From an uncultured Lachnospiraceae bacterium (GTDB lineage Bacteria; Bacillota; Clostridia; Lachnospirales; Lachnospiraceae): a DNA stretch of 40,224 nt. Below are positions 16,911 to 25,334 of this stretch, one piece after another. Within the stretch, counting starts at the first letter, position 1. Each line of letters begins with the position of its first letter. Under the pieces are notes generated by a model that did no database searches, was not told the DNA's origin, and saw nothing but the letters and a program-made list of their open reading frames with translations. The position numbers and the translations under genes were made by a program. The stretch covers positions 1 through 40,224 of the forward strand of contig CANQMA010000001.1 of the NCBI GenBank assembly GCA_947624875.1, in the 5' to 3' direction.

Positions 16911-18359
16911 ATGAGAACATTATTATTGGTGGAAGATGAAAAACTGATTCGTAAAGGGATTCGTTCTATTGTAGAGCGTTCCGGTGTAGATATTGATGAA
17001 ATCATTGAATGTTCCAATGGCGAAGCGGCGTTGGAAATTTTAAAAACACGGGAAATCGATGCCATGTTTACAGACATCAGGATGCCAAAGATGGACGGAA
17101 TCACATTGGTCAATGAAATCCAGTCTCTGGAGCATAAACCGCTCATTGCGGCAATCAGCGGTTATGATGAATTTTCATATGCCGTGGAAATGCTGCGGCA
17201 CGGAGTCAAAGATTATATATTAAAACCGGTTGACCGGAATAAAGTCACTACCATTTTGGAAAACTTTCAAAATGAACTCGCAGAATCTGAGAATGAGTAT
17301 AACCAGAAAAAACAAGCGGCGCTTCAGCAGCTGCAATATATGTTATTCTATGACGATATTACATTGCAGGAATTACAAACCATCTGCTATGCAGTTCATC
17401 CGTATATTCCGGTAGACAATTTTGTTGTTTTCTGTATCAGCAATACCGAAGAAAATACGGCATTTACTTCTCCGGGACGATATTATTATGTCCAGGGGAA
17501 AAACCATTTAAATATGATTATTGCAGATGACCGTTATAAACTGGAAGTCGCGCAGCGGTTAAAAGGTTATTATTACGGTATCAGCAGAAAGTATTATAGT
17601 TTTATGGACATTAAACAGGCGTTTTGTGAAGCGTCAGAAATGCGGCGGACTGCGTTTGAAACCTGTACTCATGTGATTGATGCCACGACCTTTCAGAAAC
17701 CGGATACCGAGTATGAATATGCTGTAAAGGTTATGATGCAGACCGCAAATCTGATTTGTTCCAACAAACTCGAAGAAGCGCTGAATCAGTTGGAAATTTT
17801 TGCTGAGGGCGTCAAACAGCGAAAATATTCGATTGATGATTTTCAGGAACAAATGGAAATCATCATCACAACGACCATGAAGGTTTACAAAAATACTCTA
17901 AAAAATAAGGAAGATGAAGTCCGCGAACTGCTTGATATGTTCAGTTTCCAGACCATCAACGACTATATGATGGTCGTTTCAGACTGGATCCGCAATTTTA
18001 ACGAGTTGATCGGACCGGATTTAGATGAACGGAAGACCGGACAGAAAATGGAAAAAGCGATAGCGTTTATTAAGGAAAATTATGCCACAGACTTGAATAT
18101 GGCGGTGGTGTCAAACTACATCTCCATGAACTATTCGCTGTTTTCATTTACTTTCAAGCAATATACCGGAACCAATTTTGTCAATTATCTGAAAAATATC
18201 CGCGTGGGCGAGGCAAAGAAACTGCTGACGGACACAGATATGAAAGTCAATGAGATTTCAAGGGCAGTGGGCTATGAATATGAAAAACATTTCATGAAGA
18301 CGTTTAAAAGCATTACAGGACTGACTCCTTCCCAATACCGCAACAACTTAGGCCAGTAA
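16911..18359 (+). CDS. YesN-type response regulator with AraC-family DNA-binding domain
   Basis: This 482-residue cytosolic regulator is the evident partner of the preceding kinase. The receiver domain (residues 1-120) has the acidic pocket VEDE (Glu8-Asp9), phosphoacceptor Asp55 in MFTDIRMPKMDG, and Lys105 in YILKP. A long middle region (about 125-375) has no recognised enzyme motif. The C-terminal AraC/XylS double helix-turn-helix (about 380-480) is clear from AVVSNYISMNYSLFSFTFKQ and VNEISRAVGYEYEKHFMKTF. GGAGAA precedes the ATG. Its targets cannot be read here; no sugar-transport or glycosidase operon adjoins it, so it must act elsewhere or on its own cassette. Confidence 0.92.
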   Translation: MRTLLLVEDEKLIRKGIRSIVERSGVDIDEIIECSNGEAALEILKTREIDAMFTDIRMPKMDGITLVNEIQSLEHKPLIAAISGYDEFSYAVEMLRHGVKDYILKPVDRNKVTTILENFQNELAESENEYNQKKQAALQQLQYMLFYDDITLQELQTICYAVHPYIPVDNFVVFCISNTEENTAFTSPGRYYYVQGKNHLNMIIADDRYKLEVAQRLKGYYYGISRKYYSFMDIKQAFCEASEMRRTAFETCTHVIDATTFQKPDTEYEYAVKVMMQTANLICSNKLEEALNQLEIFAEGVKQRKYSIDDFQEQMEIIITTTMKVYKNTLKNKEDEVRELLDMFSFQTINDYMMVVSDWIRNFNELIGPDLDERKTGQKMEKAIAFIKENYATDLNMAVVSNYISMNYSLFSFTFKQYTGTNFVNYLKNIRVGEAKKLLTDTDMKVNEISRAVGYEYEKHFMKTFKSITGLTPSQYRNNLGQ

Positions 18360-18395
18360 GAGAACTGGATGTGAAATGATTAGTAAAATAATAGA

Positions 18396-18424
18396 TTGAC
18401 ATCAGCCCGCTTCTATGCTATATT
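18396..18424 (+). promoter_or_regulatory. Sigma-A promoter of the rplU operon
   Basis: TTGACA (18396-18401) and TATATT (18419-18424) are 17 bp apart, and a TG one base before the -10 gives an extended -10. Initiation near 18431 leaves a leader of about 80 nt. It begins the ribosomal-protein operon anew after the inserted two-component cassette. Confidence 0.85.
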
Positions 18425-18430
18425 ATTTTG

Positions 18431-18512
18431 GTATGCCGCTCAGTGGGGTTTTAAGCAGTGCAGTGCATTCACCGAAGCTGGCGAGTAATGAGTAATAGGA
18501 GGTACCCATATC
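18431..18512 (+). promoter_or_regulatory. Probable L21 leader, structured 5' UTR of rplU
   Basis: The leader can close with GCCGCT (18435-18440) pairing to AGCTGGC (18476-18482, one bulged T), around a conserved-looking GTGG...GCAGTGCAGTGCATTCACCGAAGC interior split across 18443-18478. L21 leaders are known upstream of rplU in Firmicutes and are thought to mediate autoregulation by the ribosomal protein. Assignment to that family rests on position and structure, not on a covariance search. AGGAGG just before the ATG lies at its 3' end. Confidence 0.65.
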
Positions 18513-18821
18513 ATGTACGCAATTATTGCAACCGGTGGTAAGCAGTATAAAGTATCTGAAGGTGATGTCGTAAGAGTAGAAAAACTCGGCGTTGAGGCAG
18601 ATACCAAGTTTACCTTTGATCAGGTTCTTTTAGTAAGCGGTGATGAGGTCAAAGTCGGACATCCTACTGTTGAGGGAGCTTCAGTGGAAGCGACAGTCGT
18701 AGGGGATGGCAAGGCAAAAAAAGTTATCGTTTACAAGTATAAGAGAAAAACTGGATATCATAAAAAGAATGGTCATAGACAGCAGTATACTGAAGTGAAG
18801 ATTGACAAAATCAACGCTTAA
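18513..18821 (+). CDS. rplU: Large-subunit ribosomal protein bL21
   Basis: This 102-residue protein is a standard bL21, which binds 23S rRNA in the 50S subunit. The start [14 protein letters not shown] and the C-terminal [17 protein letters not shown] signature are diagnostic. It is first in the rplU-prp-rpmA-obgE cluster behind its own promoter and structured leader. The gene lies 14 bp before prp, consistent with a single transcript. Confidence 0.97.
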   Translation: MYAIIATGGKQYKVSEGDVVRVEKLGVEADTKFTFDQVLLVSGDEVKVGHPTVEGASVEATVVGDGKAKKVIVYKYKRKTGYHKKNGHRQQYTEVKIDKINA

Positions 18822-18835
18822 TCAGGTGGTGCTTT

Positions 18836-19171
18836 ATGACAGAGATAACAGTTTACCGCACGGCAGATTCTTATCAGGGGTTACGTGTTTCCGGGCATTC
18901 CGGATATGCAAAGGCCGGAGAGGATATTGTCTGTGCAGGGATTTCCGTTTTGACGATTAACCTGATTAATTCGCTCGAACAGTTGTCTGAAGATGCGTTT
19001 TCAGTGAAAGAAGATGAGCGTCAGGGGCTGATTGAGATTTGTATGTCTTACGAAGATGATGAGGAGCCGTCCGGCGAATCCCAGATTTTATTTGATTCCT
19101 ATCTGATAGGAATTCAGAGTTTATTGGAAGATTATAAAGATTTTATTACATTAAAAATCGAGGAGGTATAG
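18836..19171 (+). CDS. prp: Ribosomal-processing cysteine protease Prp (YsxB)
   Basis: This 111-residue protein belongs to the Prp/YsxB (DUF464) family, a cysteine protease that removes the N-terminal extension of ribosomal protein bL27 in Firmicutes. The catalytic dyad is visible in [20 protein letters not shown] (His about residue 21, Cys about 33). The adjacent rpmA product carries the expected LQFF cleavage site, which confirms the pairing. Its stop TAG overlaps the GTG just ahead of the rpmA start region. Confidence 0.93.
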   Translation: MTEITVYRTADSYQGLRVSGHSGYAKAGEDIVCAGISVLTINLINSLEQLSEDAFSVKEDERQGLIEICMSYEDDEEPSGESQILFDSYLIGIQSLLEDYKDFITLKIEEV

Positions 19172-19173
19172 TG

Positions 19174-19458
19174 ATGATGAAAATGAACCTTCAGTTCTTC
19201 GCTCACAAAAAGGGTGTCGGTTCTACGAAGAACGGCAGAGATTCTGAATCAAAAAGACTTGGCGCCAAGAGAGCCGATGGACAGTTTGTGAAAGCCGGTA
19301 ATATTCTTTACAGACAGCGCGGTACAAAAATTCATCCGGGTGTCAATGTTGGCAGAGGCGGAGATGATACATTATTTGCTACATCAGACGGTATTGTTCG
19401 TTTTGAAAGAAAAGGCAGAGACAAAAAACAGGTTTCTGTATATCCGGTAGCAGAATAA
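19174..19458 (+). CDS. rpmA: Large-subunit ribosomal protein bL27 precursor
   Basis: This 94-residue bL27 reaches toward the peptidyl-transferase centre of the 50S subunit. The N-terminus MMKMNLQFF is the removable leader; Prp should cut after LQFF to expose AHKKGVGST. The rest ([39 protein letters not shown]) is canonical. GTG at 19171 and ATGs at 19174, 19177 and 19183 are possible starts. AGGAGG at 19161-19166 is best spaced (7 nt) for 19174. Confidence 0.96.
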   Translation: MMKMNLQFFAHKKGVGSTKNGRDSESKRLGAKRADGQFVKAGNILYRQRGTKIHPGVNVGRGGDDTLFATSDGIVRFERKGRDKKQVSVYPVAE

Positions 19459-19478
19459 TTATTCAAACAGTTTTTTAG

Positions 19479-19513
19479 GGCTTCAAGTCATTGTATGATT
19501 TGAAGCCTGTTTT
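19479..19513 (+). terminator. Hairpin between rpmA and obgE
   Basis: GGCTTCAAGTCA (19479-19490) pairs with TGATTTGAAGCC (19496-19507) across a 5-nt loop, with one G-T pair. It is followed by TGTTTTAT. It may partly terminate transcription and lower obgE expression relative to the ribosomal genes. Confidence 0.6.
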
Positions 19514-19537
19514 ATATCATGATTCTTGGAGGGGCAT

Positions 19538-20821
19538 ATGTTTGCAGATTATGCAAAGATTTTCATTAAATCAGGAAAAGGCGGAGACGGCCATGTTTCA
19601 TTCCGCAGAGAACTTTATGTAGCCAATGGCGGCCCAAACGGCGGTGACGGCGGAAAGGGTGGAGATATCATCTTTGAAGTCGATAAGGGATTGAACACAC
19701 TCTATGAATTTCGTCATAATCACAATTACAAAGCGGAGTCTGGGCAGGAAGGCGGAAAGCAGAATAAGACCGGAAAAAATGGTGAGGATTTAATCATTAA
19801 AGTCCCGGAGGGAACAATTATCCGGGAACAGGAAACCGGAAAGATCGTGGCAGATATGAGTGGTGAAAATCAGCGCGTGACAGTCTTAAAAGGCGGGCGC
19901 GGTGGAAAAGGAAATCAGCATTACGCCACGGCGACAATGCAGGTTCCAAAATATGCACAGCCCGGCCAGAAGGCCATGGAACTTTATGTGACACTGGAAT
20001 TAAAAAGTATTGCTGACGTCGGACTCGCAGGTTTTCCAAATGTAGGAAAATCTACGTTTTTATCCCGTGTGACCAATGCAGACCCGAAAATTGCAAACTA
20101 TCATTTTACGACGCTCAACCCAAATCTTGGCGTTGTAGATTTAGATGGCGGAAAGGGGTTTGTGATTGCCGATATTCCGGGACTGATTGAGGGCGCATCC
20201 AGGGGCGTCGGTCTTGGGCATCAATTTCTCCGGCATATCGAGCGGACAAAGGTCATTATTCATATGATTGACGCCGCTTCTGTGGAAGGGAGAAATCCGA
20301 TTGAAGATATTTATGCGATCAATCATGAGTTAGAGGCATATAATCCTGATCTGCTAAACCGCCCACAGGTGATTGCCGCAAATAAAATTGATGCAATTTA
20401 TGAGGGAACGAACGAGATTATCGATGCAATCAAAGCGGAGTTTGAACCGGAGATTAAGGTTTTTCCAATCTCTGCTGTCAGTGGAAAAGGAGTGAAGGAA
20501 CTGCTTTTCTATGTCAGAGAACTTTTAGACCGTTTTGACGACGAGCCGATTGTCTTTGAGCAGGAGTATGATCCGTTTGAATTTCAGGATCAGAAAGAAC
20601 TCCCTTACAGTGTGGAAAAAATCCAAGATGGTCTGTATTCTGTCGAGGGCCCTCGGATAGAGCGAATGCTTGGCTATACAAACCTTGATTCAGAAAAAGG
20701 ATTTATGTTTTTCCAGGATTTCATGAAAAAGAATGGTATTTTGAAAGAATTAGAAACATTGGGAATTCAGGATGGTGATACCGTAAAGATTTACGGCCAT
20801 CAGTTTGATTATTACAAATAA
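19538..20821 (+). CDS. obgE: Obg-family GTPase (CgtA/ObgE)
   Basis: This 427-residue essential GTPase is involved in 50S subunit maturation and stress signalling. The Gly-rich Obg domain covers about residues 1-158 (KGGDGHVSFRRE; NGGDGGKGGDIIFEVD). The G domain has the P-loop GFPNVGKSTFLSR (about 166-178), DIPGLIEGASRG (G3), NKID (G4) and the SAVSGKG G5 block. The C-terminal OCT domain (about 350-427) is present. An in-frame TTG at 19526 would add four residues and lies at the edge of the Shine-Dalgarno GGAGGGG (19528-19534), so ATG 19538 is chosen. Confidence 0.97.
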   Translation: MFADYAKIFIKSGKGGDGHVSFRRELYVANGGPNGGDGGKGGDIIFEVDKGLNTLYEFRHNHNYKAESGQEGGKQNKTGKNGEDLIIKVPEGTIIREQETGKIVADMSGENQRVTVLKGGRGGKGNQHYATATMQVPKYAQPGQKAMELYVTLELKSIADVGLAGFPNVGKSTFLSRVTNADPKIANYHFTTLNPNLGVVDLDGGKGFVIADIPGLIEGASRGVGLGHQFLRHIERTKVIIHMIDAASVEGRNPIEDIYAINHELEAYNPDLLNRPQVIAANKIDAIYEGTNEIIDAIKAEFEPEIKVFPISAVSGKGVKELLFYVRELLDRFDDEPIVFEQEYDPFEFQDQKELPYSVEKIQDGLYSVEGPRIERMLGYTNLDSEKGFMFFQDFMKKNGILKELETLGIQDGDTVKIYGHQFDYYK

Positions 20822-20838
20822 ATTGACAGGAGAACGCG

Positions 20839-21132
20839 ATGAACAGCAGACAGAGAGCATATTTAAGAAAGATTTCGGCTATGGAGCAGCCCATTTTTCA
20901 AATTGGAAAATCTTCTGTAACGCCGGAGATTACAGCGGCGATTGACGAGGCGTTGGAGGCAAGGGAACTGATTAAGATCAGCGTATTGAAAAACTGTGCC
21001 CATGACATACGGAGTATCGCTGAGGTTTTGGCAGAACGGACCAAGTCCGAAGTGGTTCATGTGATAGGGCGGAAAATTGTGTTATACCGTCCTGCAAAAA
21101 ATGAAAAAGACAGAAAGGTTTTATTACCATAA
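20839..21132 (+). CDS. yhbY: YhbY/CRM-domain RNA-binding protein
   Basis: This 97-residue single CRM-domain protein belongs to the YhbY/YqeI family, associated with pre-50S particles. Typical elements are LTxxQRxxLRK-like NSRQRAYLRKIS at the N-terminus, FQIGKSSVTPEITAAIDEAL with the GKxxVT loop (about residues 22-30), and the C-terminal HVIGRKIVLYRP strand. It is 17 bp after obgE and before nadD, a common Firmicutes arrangement (obg-yhbY-nadD-yqeK-rsfS). Confidence 0.93.
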   Translation: MNSRQRAYLRKISAMEQPIFQIGKSSVTPEITAAIDEALEARELIKISVLKNCAHDIRSIAEVLAERTKSEVVHVIGRKIVLYRPAKNEKDRKVLLP

Positions 21133-21151
21133 TCAAAGCAGAGGAGCATAT

Positions 21152-22348
21152 ATGAAAGTAGGTATATTGGGCGGAACCTTTGATCCGGTGCACAAAACAC
21201 ATTTGGAGCTTGCAGTCAATGCAAAAAAACAATATGCGCTGGACCGTGTTTTATTGATGCCGACCCCTGATCCACCCCATAAGGATAAAAATAAAATAAC
21301 CGAAGTATTTCACCGCACCAGAATGATTAAACTGGCCGTTGAGAAACTTGATGGGATTGAATTTTCGGATTTTGAACTTTCGATGAATGAGACTACTTAT
21401 ACCGCAGACACGCTGCATTTATTAAAGGAACTGCATCCGGAAGACGAGTTTTTCTTTATTATGGGAAGCGATTCTATTATTTATTTTTTGAACTGGTACC
21501 GGCCGGATGTCATCTTAAAGTATGCAACGCTGCTGGTAGCTAAAAGAAAAGACAGCAGTTCAGATAAAATGAAACAGGTAATTTCTTCGATTGAAGAAAC
21601 CTACAACGTGAAAATCGGATTGATTTCGATGGATTCCACAGAAATATCCTCAAGTTATATTCGGACGCATTCCTACGGGGAAATTCAGGAGATGGTTCCA
21701 AAAGCGGTCTACGAATATATTGTATCCAACCGGTTATACAATAACTGTAATGTAAACAGCGCGTGGTCTGTGAATCAGATTACTGATCATCTGAGCAGTC
21801 TGTTGAAGCCGGCGCGGTTTACCCATACGCTCGGGGTTGCCACGACAGCAAAAGCAATGGCAGAACGATTTGGCGTGAACCCGAACAAGGCCTATATGGC
21901 AGGAATTTTGCATGACTGTGCCAAATATTTATCAGAACAGGAACTTTTGGATCTATGCCGCAGAAAACAGATCCCGATTACTGAGACAGAACGGGAAGCG
22001 CCGTATTTACTTCACGCAAAAGCGGGCGCATATTTTGCGGAACACAGGTATCATATTACTGATGAAGAAATTTTATCCGCTATCCGGTGGCATACTACCG
22101 GAAAACCGGATATGAGCCGGTTGGAGCAGATTATCTTTTGCGCCGATTATATTGAACCCGGCAGAACCAGACAGCCGGATTTGGAATTTCTGCGAAAACT
22201 TTCCGGGAAAGACCTGGAATGTTTGACATATCATATTTTAAAAGATACCGTTTGTTATTTAAAAGAAAATTCATCAAAAACAATTGATGCGCACACATTA
22301 GATGCATATACGTATTATTCAGACAAAGTAGAAGGGAGGTCCGTATGA
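21152..22348 (+). CDS. nadD: Fusion of nicotinate-mononucleotide adenylyltransferase (NadD) and YqeK HD-domain hydrolase
   Basis: The 398-residue protein joins two enzymes usually encoded by adjacent genes. Residues 1 to about 200 are NadD, which makes deamido-NAD from NaMN and ATP: GGTFDPVHKTH nucleotide-binding motif (HKTH where HxGH is usual), FIMGSDSI and the late ISSSYIR motif. Residues about 210-398 are YqeK, an HD-domain hydrolase that splits Ap4A symmetrically in known members: THTLGVATTAKAMAERFG, the HD pair in GILHDCAKYL, LLHAKAGAYFAE and CADYIEPGR. An upstream in-frame ATG at 21077 lies inside yhbY; GAGGAG before 21152 fixes the start. The stop overlaps rsfS (ATGA). Confidence 0.93.
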   Translation: MKVGILGGTFDPVHKTHLELAVNAKKQYALDRVLLMPTPDPPHKDKNKITEVFHRTRMIKLAVEKLDGIEFSDFELSMNETTYTADTLHLLKELHPEDEFFFIMGSDSIIYFLNWYRPDVILKYATLLVAKRKDSSSDKMKQVISSIEETYNVKIGLISMDSTEISSSYIRTHSYGEIQEMVPKAVYEYIVSNRLYNNCNVNSAWSVNQITDHLSSLLKPARFTHTLGVATTAKAMAERFGVNPNKAYMAGILHDCAKYLSEQELLDLCRRKQIPITETEREAPYLLHAKAGAYFAEHRYHITDEEILSAIRWHTTGKPDMSRLEQIIFCADYIEPGRTRQPDLEFLRKLSGKDLECLTYHILKDTVCYLKENSSKTIDAHTLDAYTYYSDKVEGRSV

Positions 22349-22692
22349 CCGCAAAGGATTTTGCAAAAATTGCATACCATACGTTAGAAGAAAAAAAGGG
22401 GAAAGAGATTACCGTCATCGATATATCCGGTATTTCAATTCTTGCTGATTATTTTATTATTGCCAGCGGCAGCAATGAGAATCATGTGCACGCATTGGCA
22501 GACAATGTGGAAGAAGAACTGCATAAGGCAGGCGCCACATTAAAGCATATCGAGGGATATCAGAATGCAAACTGGATCCTGCTGGACTTTCAGGATGTGA
22601 TTGTCCATATTTTAAATGAAGAAGACCGGATGTTTTATGATTTAGAGAGAATCTGGCGGGATGGAAAAATCATCATGCCGGAAGAATGGTAG
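22345..22692 (+). CDS. rsfS: Ribosome silencing factor RsfS
   Basis: This 115-residue RsfS (RsfA/DUF143) protein binds uL14 and blocks subunit joining when nutrients are scarce. Characteristic blocks are DISGISILADYFIIASGSNENHV split around residues 26-48, KHIEGYQNANWILLDFQDVIVHI split around 72-95, and the YDLERIW end. It begins in the stop of the nadD-yqeK fusion (ATGA), with GGAGG 5 nt upstream of the ATG. Gene order and sequence agree. Confidence 0.95.
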   Translation: MTAKDFAKIAYHTLEEKKGKEITVIDISGISILADYFIIASGSNENHVHALADNVEEELHKAGATLKHIEGYQNANWILLDFQDVIVHILNEEDRMFYDLERIWRDGKIIMPEEW

Positions 22693-22699
22693 GTGGAGT

Positions 22700-24001
22700 A
22701 TGTGGGCATATCACAGTGTTTTTTATCAGATTTATCCGTTGGGATTGTGCGGAGCGCCTTTTGAAAATGATGGCGTTTTGATGCATCGGATCCGGAAAAT
22801 CAATGATTGGATTCCTCATATCAAAAAACTTGGAGCAGACGCCGTTTATTTTTGTCCATTGTTTGAGTCCGATACACATGGCTACAATACGAGAGATTAT
22901 AAGAAAATTGACACCAGATTAGGCGATAATCATGATTTTAAAGAAATTTGCAACCATTTCCATGAAGAAGGAATTAAAGTCGTTTTAGACGGTGTTTTTA
23001 ACCACGTAGGACGTGGATTTCCACCGTTTCAGGACGTCATCAAAAACAGGCAGGATTCTCCATATCTCCATTGGTTTCATATCAATCTGGACGGAAATTC
23101 AAATGACAACGACGGTCTATGGTATGAGGGTTGGGAAGGTAATTATGATCTGGTCAAACTCAATTTAAAGAACGAAGAAGTGGTCAATTATCTTCTGGAC
23201 GTTGTGGAGTTCTGGATTGACACCTTTGACATTGACGGACTCCGTCTGGATGTCGCCTATTGTCTCGATTTCGAGTTTTTAAAAAAACTGCGGCAGTTTT
23301 GTGATTCTAAGAAACCGGAATTTTTTCTTGTAGGGGAAATGCTTCATGGGGATTACAATCAGCGGATGAATGAGGAAATGCTTCACTCTGCTACAAATTA
23401 CGAATGTTATAAGGGACTTTATTCCAGTTTTAATTCCATGAATCTGTTTGAGATTAATCATTCGCTGATCCGCCAGTTCGGACCGGAAAACTGGACCCTA
23501 TACCGCGGAAAACACCTGCTTTGTTTTGTTGACAATCACGATGTGAGCAGAATCGCAAGTATTCTTGAAAATCCAAATCATTTAAAACTGATCTATGCGC
23601 TTTTGTTCGGAATGCCTGGCATTCCGTGTATTTATTATGGAAGTGAGTGGGGTGCCGAGGCGCATAAAAATCAGGGAGACCCTGCGCTTCGTCCATCCTT
23701 CGAGAATCCGGAGTGGAACGACCTGACAGACTTTATCTGTACACTTGCCGGCATCAAGAAAACATCCGAAGCCTTGAATGAGGGCGCATTTGAATCTATT
23801 TTGCTGACAAATAAGCAGTGTATTTTTAAGCGGAATACAGAACAGGAAACCATTTATGTAGCAGTGAATGCGGACAGCGAGGCATTTATGGCACACTTTG
23901 CTGCAGGAAAAAATCAGGTTACAGATTTGATTTCAGGTGCTATAATAGACATTGCTGATGGTTTCTTAATGAAACCATACACTGCATATTTTCTGCAGTA
24001 A
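22700..24001 (+). CDS. GH13 alpha-amylase family glycoside hydrolase
   Basis: This 433-residue enzyme has no signal peptide, so it probably acts in the cytosol on maltodextrin-type substrates. GH13 regions are intact: DGVFNHVG (97-104), DGLRLDVAYC with nucleophile Asp184, LVGEM with acid/base Glu213, and FVDNHD with transition-state Asp278. A short C-terminal beta domain follows. The specificity (alpha-amylase, cyclomaltodextrinase or oligo-glucosidase) cannot be decided. An in-frame ATG at 22661 lies inside rsfS; the family start MWAYHSVFYQIYP favours 22700, although AGGTGGAG lies very close to that ATG. It is 7 bp after rsfS and probably on the same transcript. Confidence 0.88.
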   Translation: MWAYHSVFYQIYPLGLCGAPFENDGVLMHRIRKINDWIPHIKKLGADAVYFCPLFESDTHGYNTRDYKKIDTRLGDNHDFKEICNHFHEEGIKVVLDGVFNHVGRGFPPFQDVIKNRQDSPYLHWFHINLDGNSNDNDGLWYEGWEGNYDLVKLNLKNEEVVNYLLDVVEFWIDTFDIDGLRLDVAYCLDFEFLKKLRQFCDSKKPEFFLVGEMLHGDYNQRMNEEMLHSATNYECYKGLYSSFNSMNLFEINHSLIRQFGPENWTLYRGKHLLCFVDNHDVSRIASILENPNHLKLIYALLFGMPGIPCIYYGSEWGAEAHKNQGDPALRPSFENPEWNDLTDFICTLAGIKKTSEALNEGAFESILLTNKQCIFKRNTEQETIYVAVNADSEAFMAHFAAGKNQVTDLISGAIIDIADGFLMKPYTAYFLQ

Positions 24002-24029
24002 AGGAATCCAAAGAAAGGAAGTAGAAACA

Positions 24030-25313
24030 ATGCAAAATAAATTAGTTCCTGTCACACTGCTGACAGGTTATCTGGGAGCAGGGAAAACAACGCTGTTAAA
24101 TCAGGTTTTAACCAATCAGAAAGGTTATAAAGTTGCCGTGATTGTCAATGACATTGGAGAGGTAAACATTGACGCTTCTCTGATTGCAAAAGGAGGACAA
24201 GTCACACAAAAAGATGAAAATCTTGTTCCGCTGCAGAATGGCTGTATCTGCTGTACGCTGAAAGTGGATCTGATTAACCAGATTATTGATCTAATTCGTA
24301 CAGGAAGGTTTGACTATATCTTAATTGAGGCAAGCGGAATCTGCGAACCGATTCCAATTGCGCAGTCCGTCACTATGCTGGACGGTTCTTATGACAGCAG
24401 AGCGCAGATTGCGCGTCTCGACAATATTGTGTCCGTAGTGGACGTCGCAAGAATGGCCGATGAATTTGGCTGTGGCGAACACCTGGTGAAAGAGGATATT
24501 GACGATGAAGATATTGAAAATCTGATTATTCAGCAGATTGAATTCTGTAATACCATTATTTTAAATAAAGTGGATACCGTGACGCCGGAACAGTTGGGAA
24601 AAGTCAAAGCAATCATCAAAAAACTTCAGCCGAAAGCCGTGATGATTGAAACAACTTACGGACAGGTTGATGTGGACGAAATATTAAATACAAACCGTTT
24701 TGATTTCGAGCAGGCAAGCATGTCTGCCGGCTGGATACAGGAACTCGAAGCTGCTGACGAGGAGACAGACACACAGGATGACGAAGAGCACGAACATGAA
24801 CATGACGAACATCATCACGTTCATGACCATAACCACGACGAACACCATGCGGATCATGACCACGATCATGGAGAACACCATGATGAGCATGAACATCACG
24901 GGCATCATCACCATCACCACCATCATCATGGAGAAGGTGAAGTGGAAGAATATGGAATCGGATCCTTTGTCTATTACAGAAGAAAGCCGTTTGCAAAGGA
25001 AAAATTTGAAGACTGGCTTGATGAGATGCCAAAAACGATTATTCGTGCCAAAGGGATTATATGGGCGGCAGAAAACAATAATGATGCTTATATGTTTGAG
25101 CAGGCAGGGAAACAGATTAACATTGCCAATGCCGGCCAGTGGGTTGCCACAGCGCCGCGGAGAGTTCGTCAGAAAATGATGAAAGAGGATCCAAGCCTTG
25201 TAAAAGATTGGGACGAACAGGTAGGAGACCGCATGATTAAAGTTGTCTTTATCGGACATGACATGGACAAGGATGCAATTATTCATTCCCTAGATGAATG
25301 TCTTGCATATTAA
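24030..25313 (+). CDS. CobW/COG0523-family GTPase with His-rich metal-binding segment
   Basis: This 427-residue protein belongs to the G3E family of metallochaperone-like GTPases, which includes CobW, ZigA and YciC. Walker A is GYLGAGKT (13-20), the conserved metal-binding CxCC is CICC (72-75), and NKVD is the base-recognition motif. A striking insertion at about residues 254-300 has roughly 28 His in 47 residues mixed with Asp and Glu. It precedes a CobW C-terminal domain (about 305-425). The His run suggests zinc, nickel or cobalt storage or delivery; which metal is unknown. No Zur-like palindrome is obvious in the 28-bp gap upstream. It ends at a strong terminator. Confidence 0.9.
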   Translation: MQNKLVPVTLLTGYLGAGKTTLLNQVLTNQKGYKVAVIVNDIGEVNIDASLIAKGGQVTQKDENLVPLQNGCICCTLKVDLINQIIDLIRTGRFDYILIEASGICEPIPIAQSVTMLDGSYDSRAQIARLDNIVSVVDVARMADEFGCGEHLVKEDIDDEDIENLIIQQIEFCNTIILNKVDTVTPEQLGKVKAIIKKLQPKAVMIETTYGQVDVDEILNTNRFDFEQASMSAGWIQELEAADEETDTQDDEEHEHEHDEHHHVHDHNHDEHHADHDHDHGEHHDEHEHHGHHHHHHHHHGEGEVEEYGIGSFVYYRRKPFAKEKFEDWLDEMPKTIIRAKGIIWAAENNNDAYMFEQAGKQINIANAGQWVATAPRRVRQKMMKEDPSLVKDWDEQVGDRMIKVVFIGHDMDKDAIIHSLDECLAY

Positions 25314-25334
25314 TTGAAAAATTGGATATTGCAT

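Noticed and set aside
24002-24029. Zur operator or cobalamin riboswitch ahead of the CobW-type gene
   Set aside because: Only 28 bp separate it from the amylase gene, with a Shine-Dalgarno and no palindrome or riboswitch element.
24684-25286. Minus-strand 200-codon open frame rich in Val, Met and Phe
   Set aside because: It is the complement of the His-rich coding segment (CAT/CAC repeats read backwards) and has no Shine-Dalgarno or family features.
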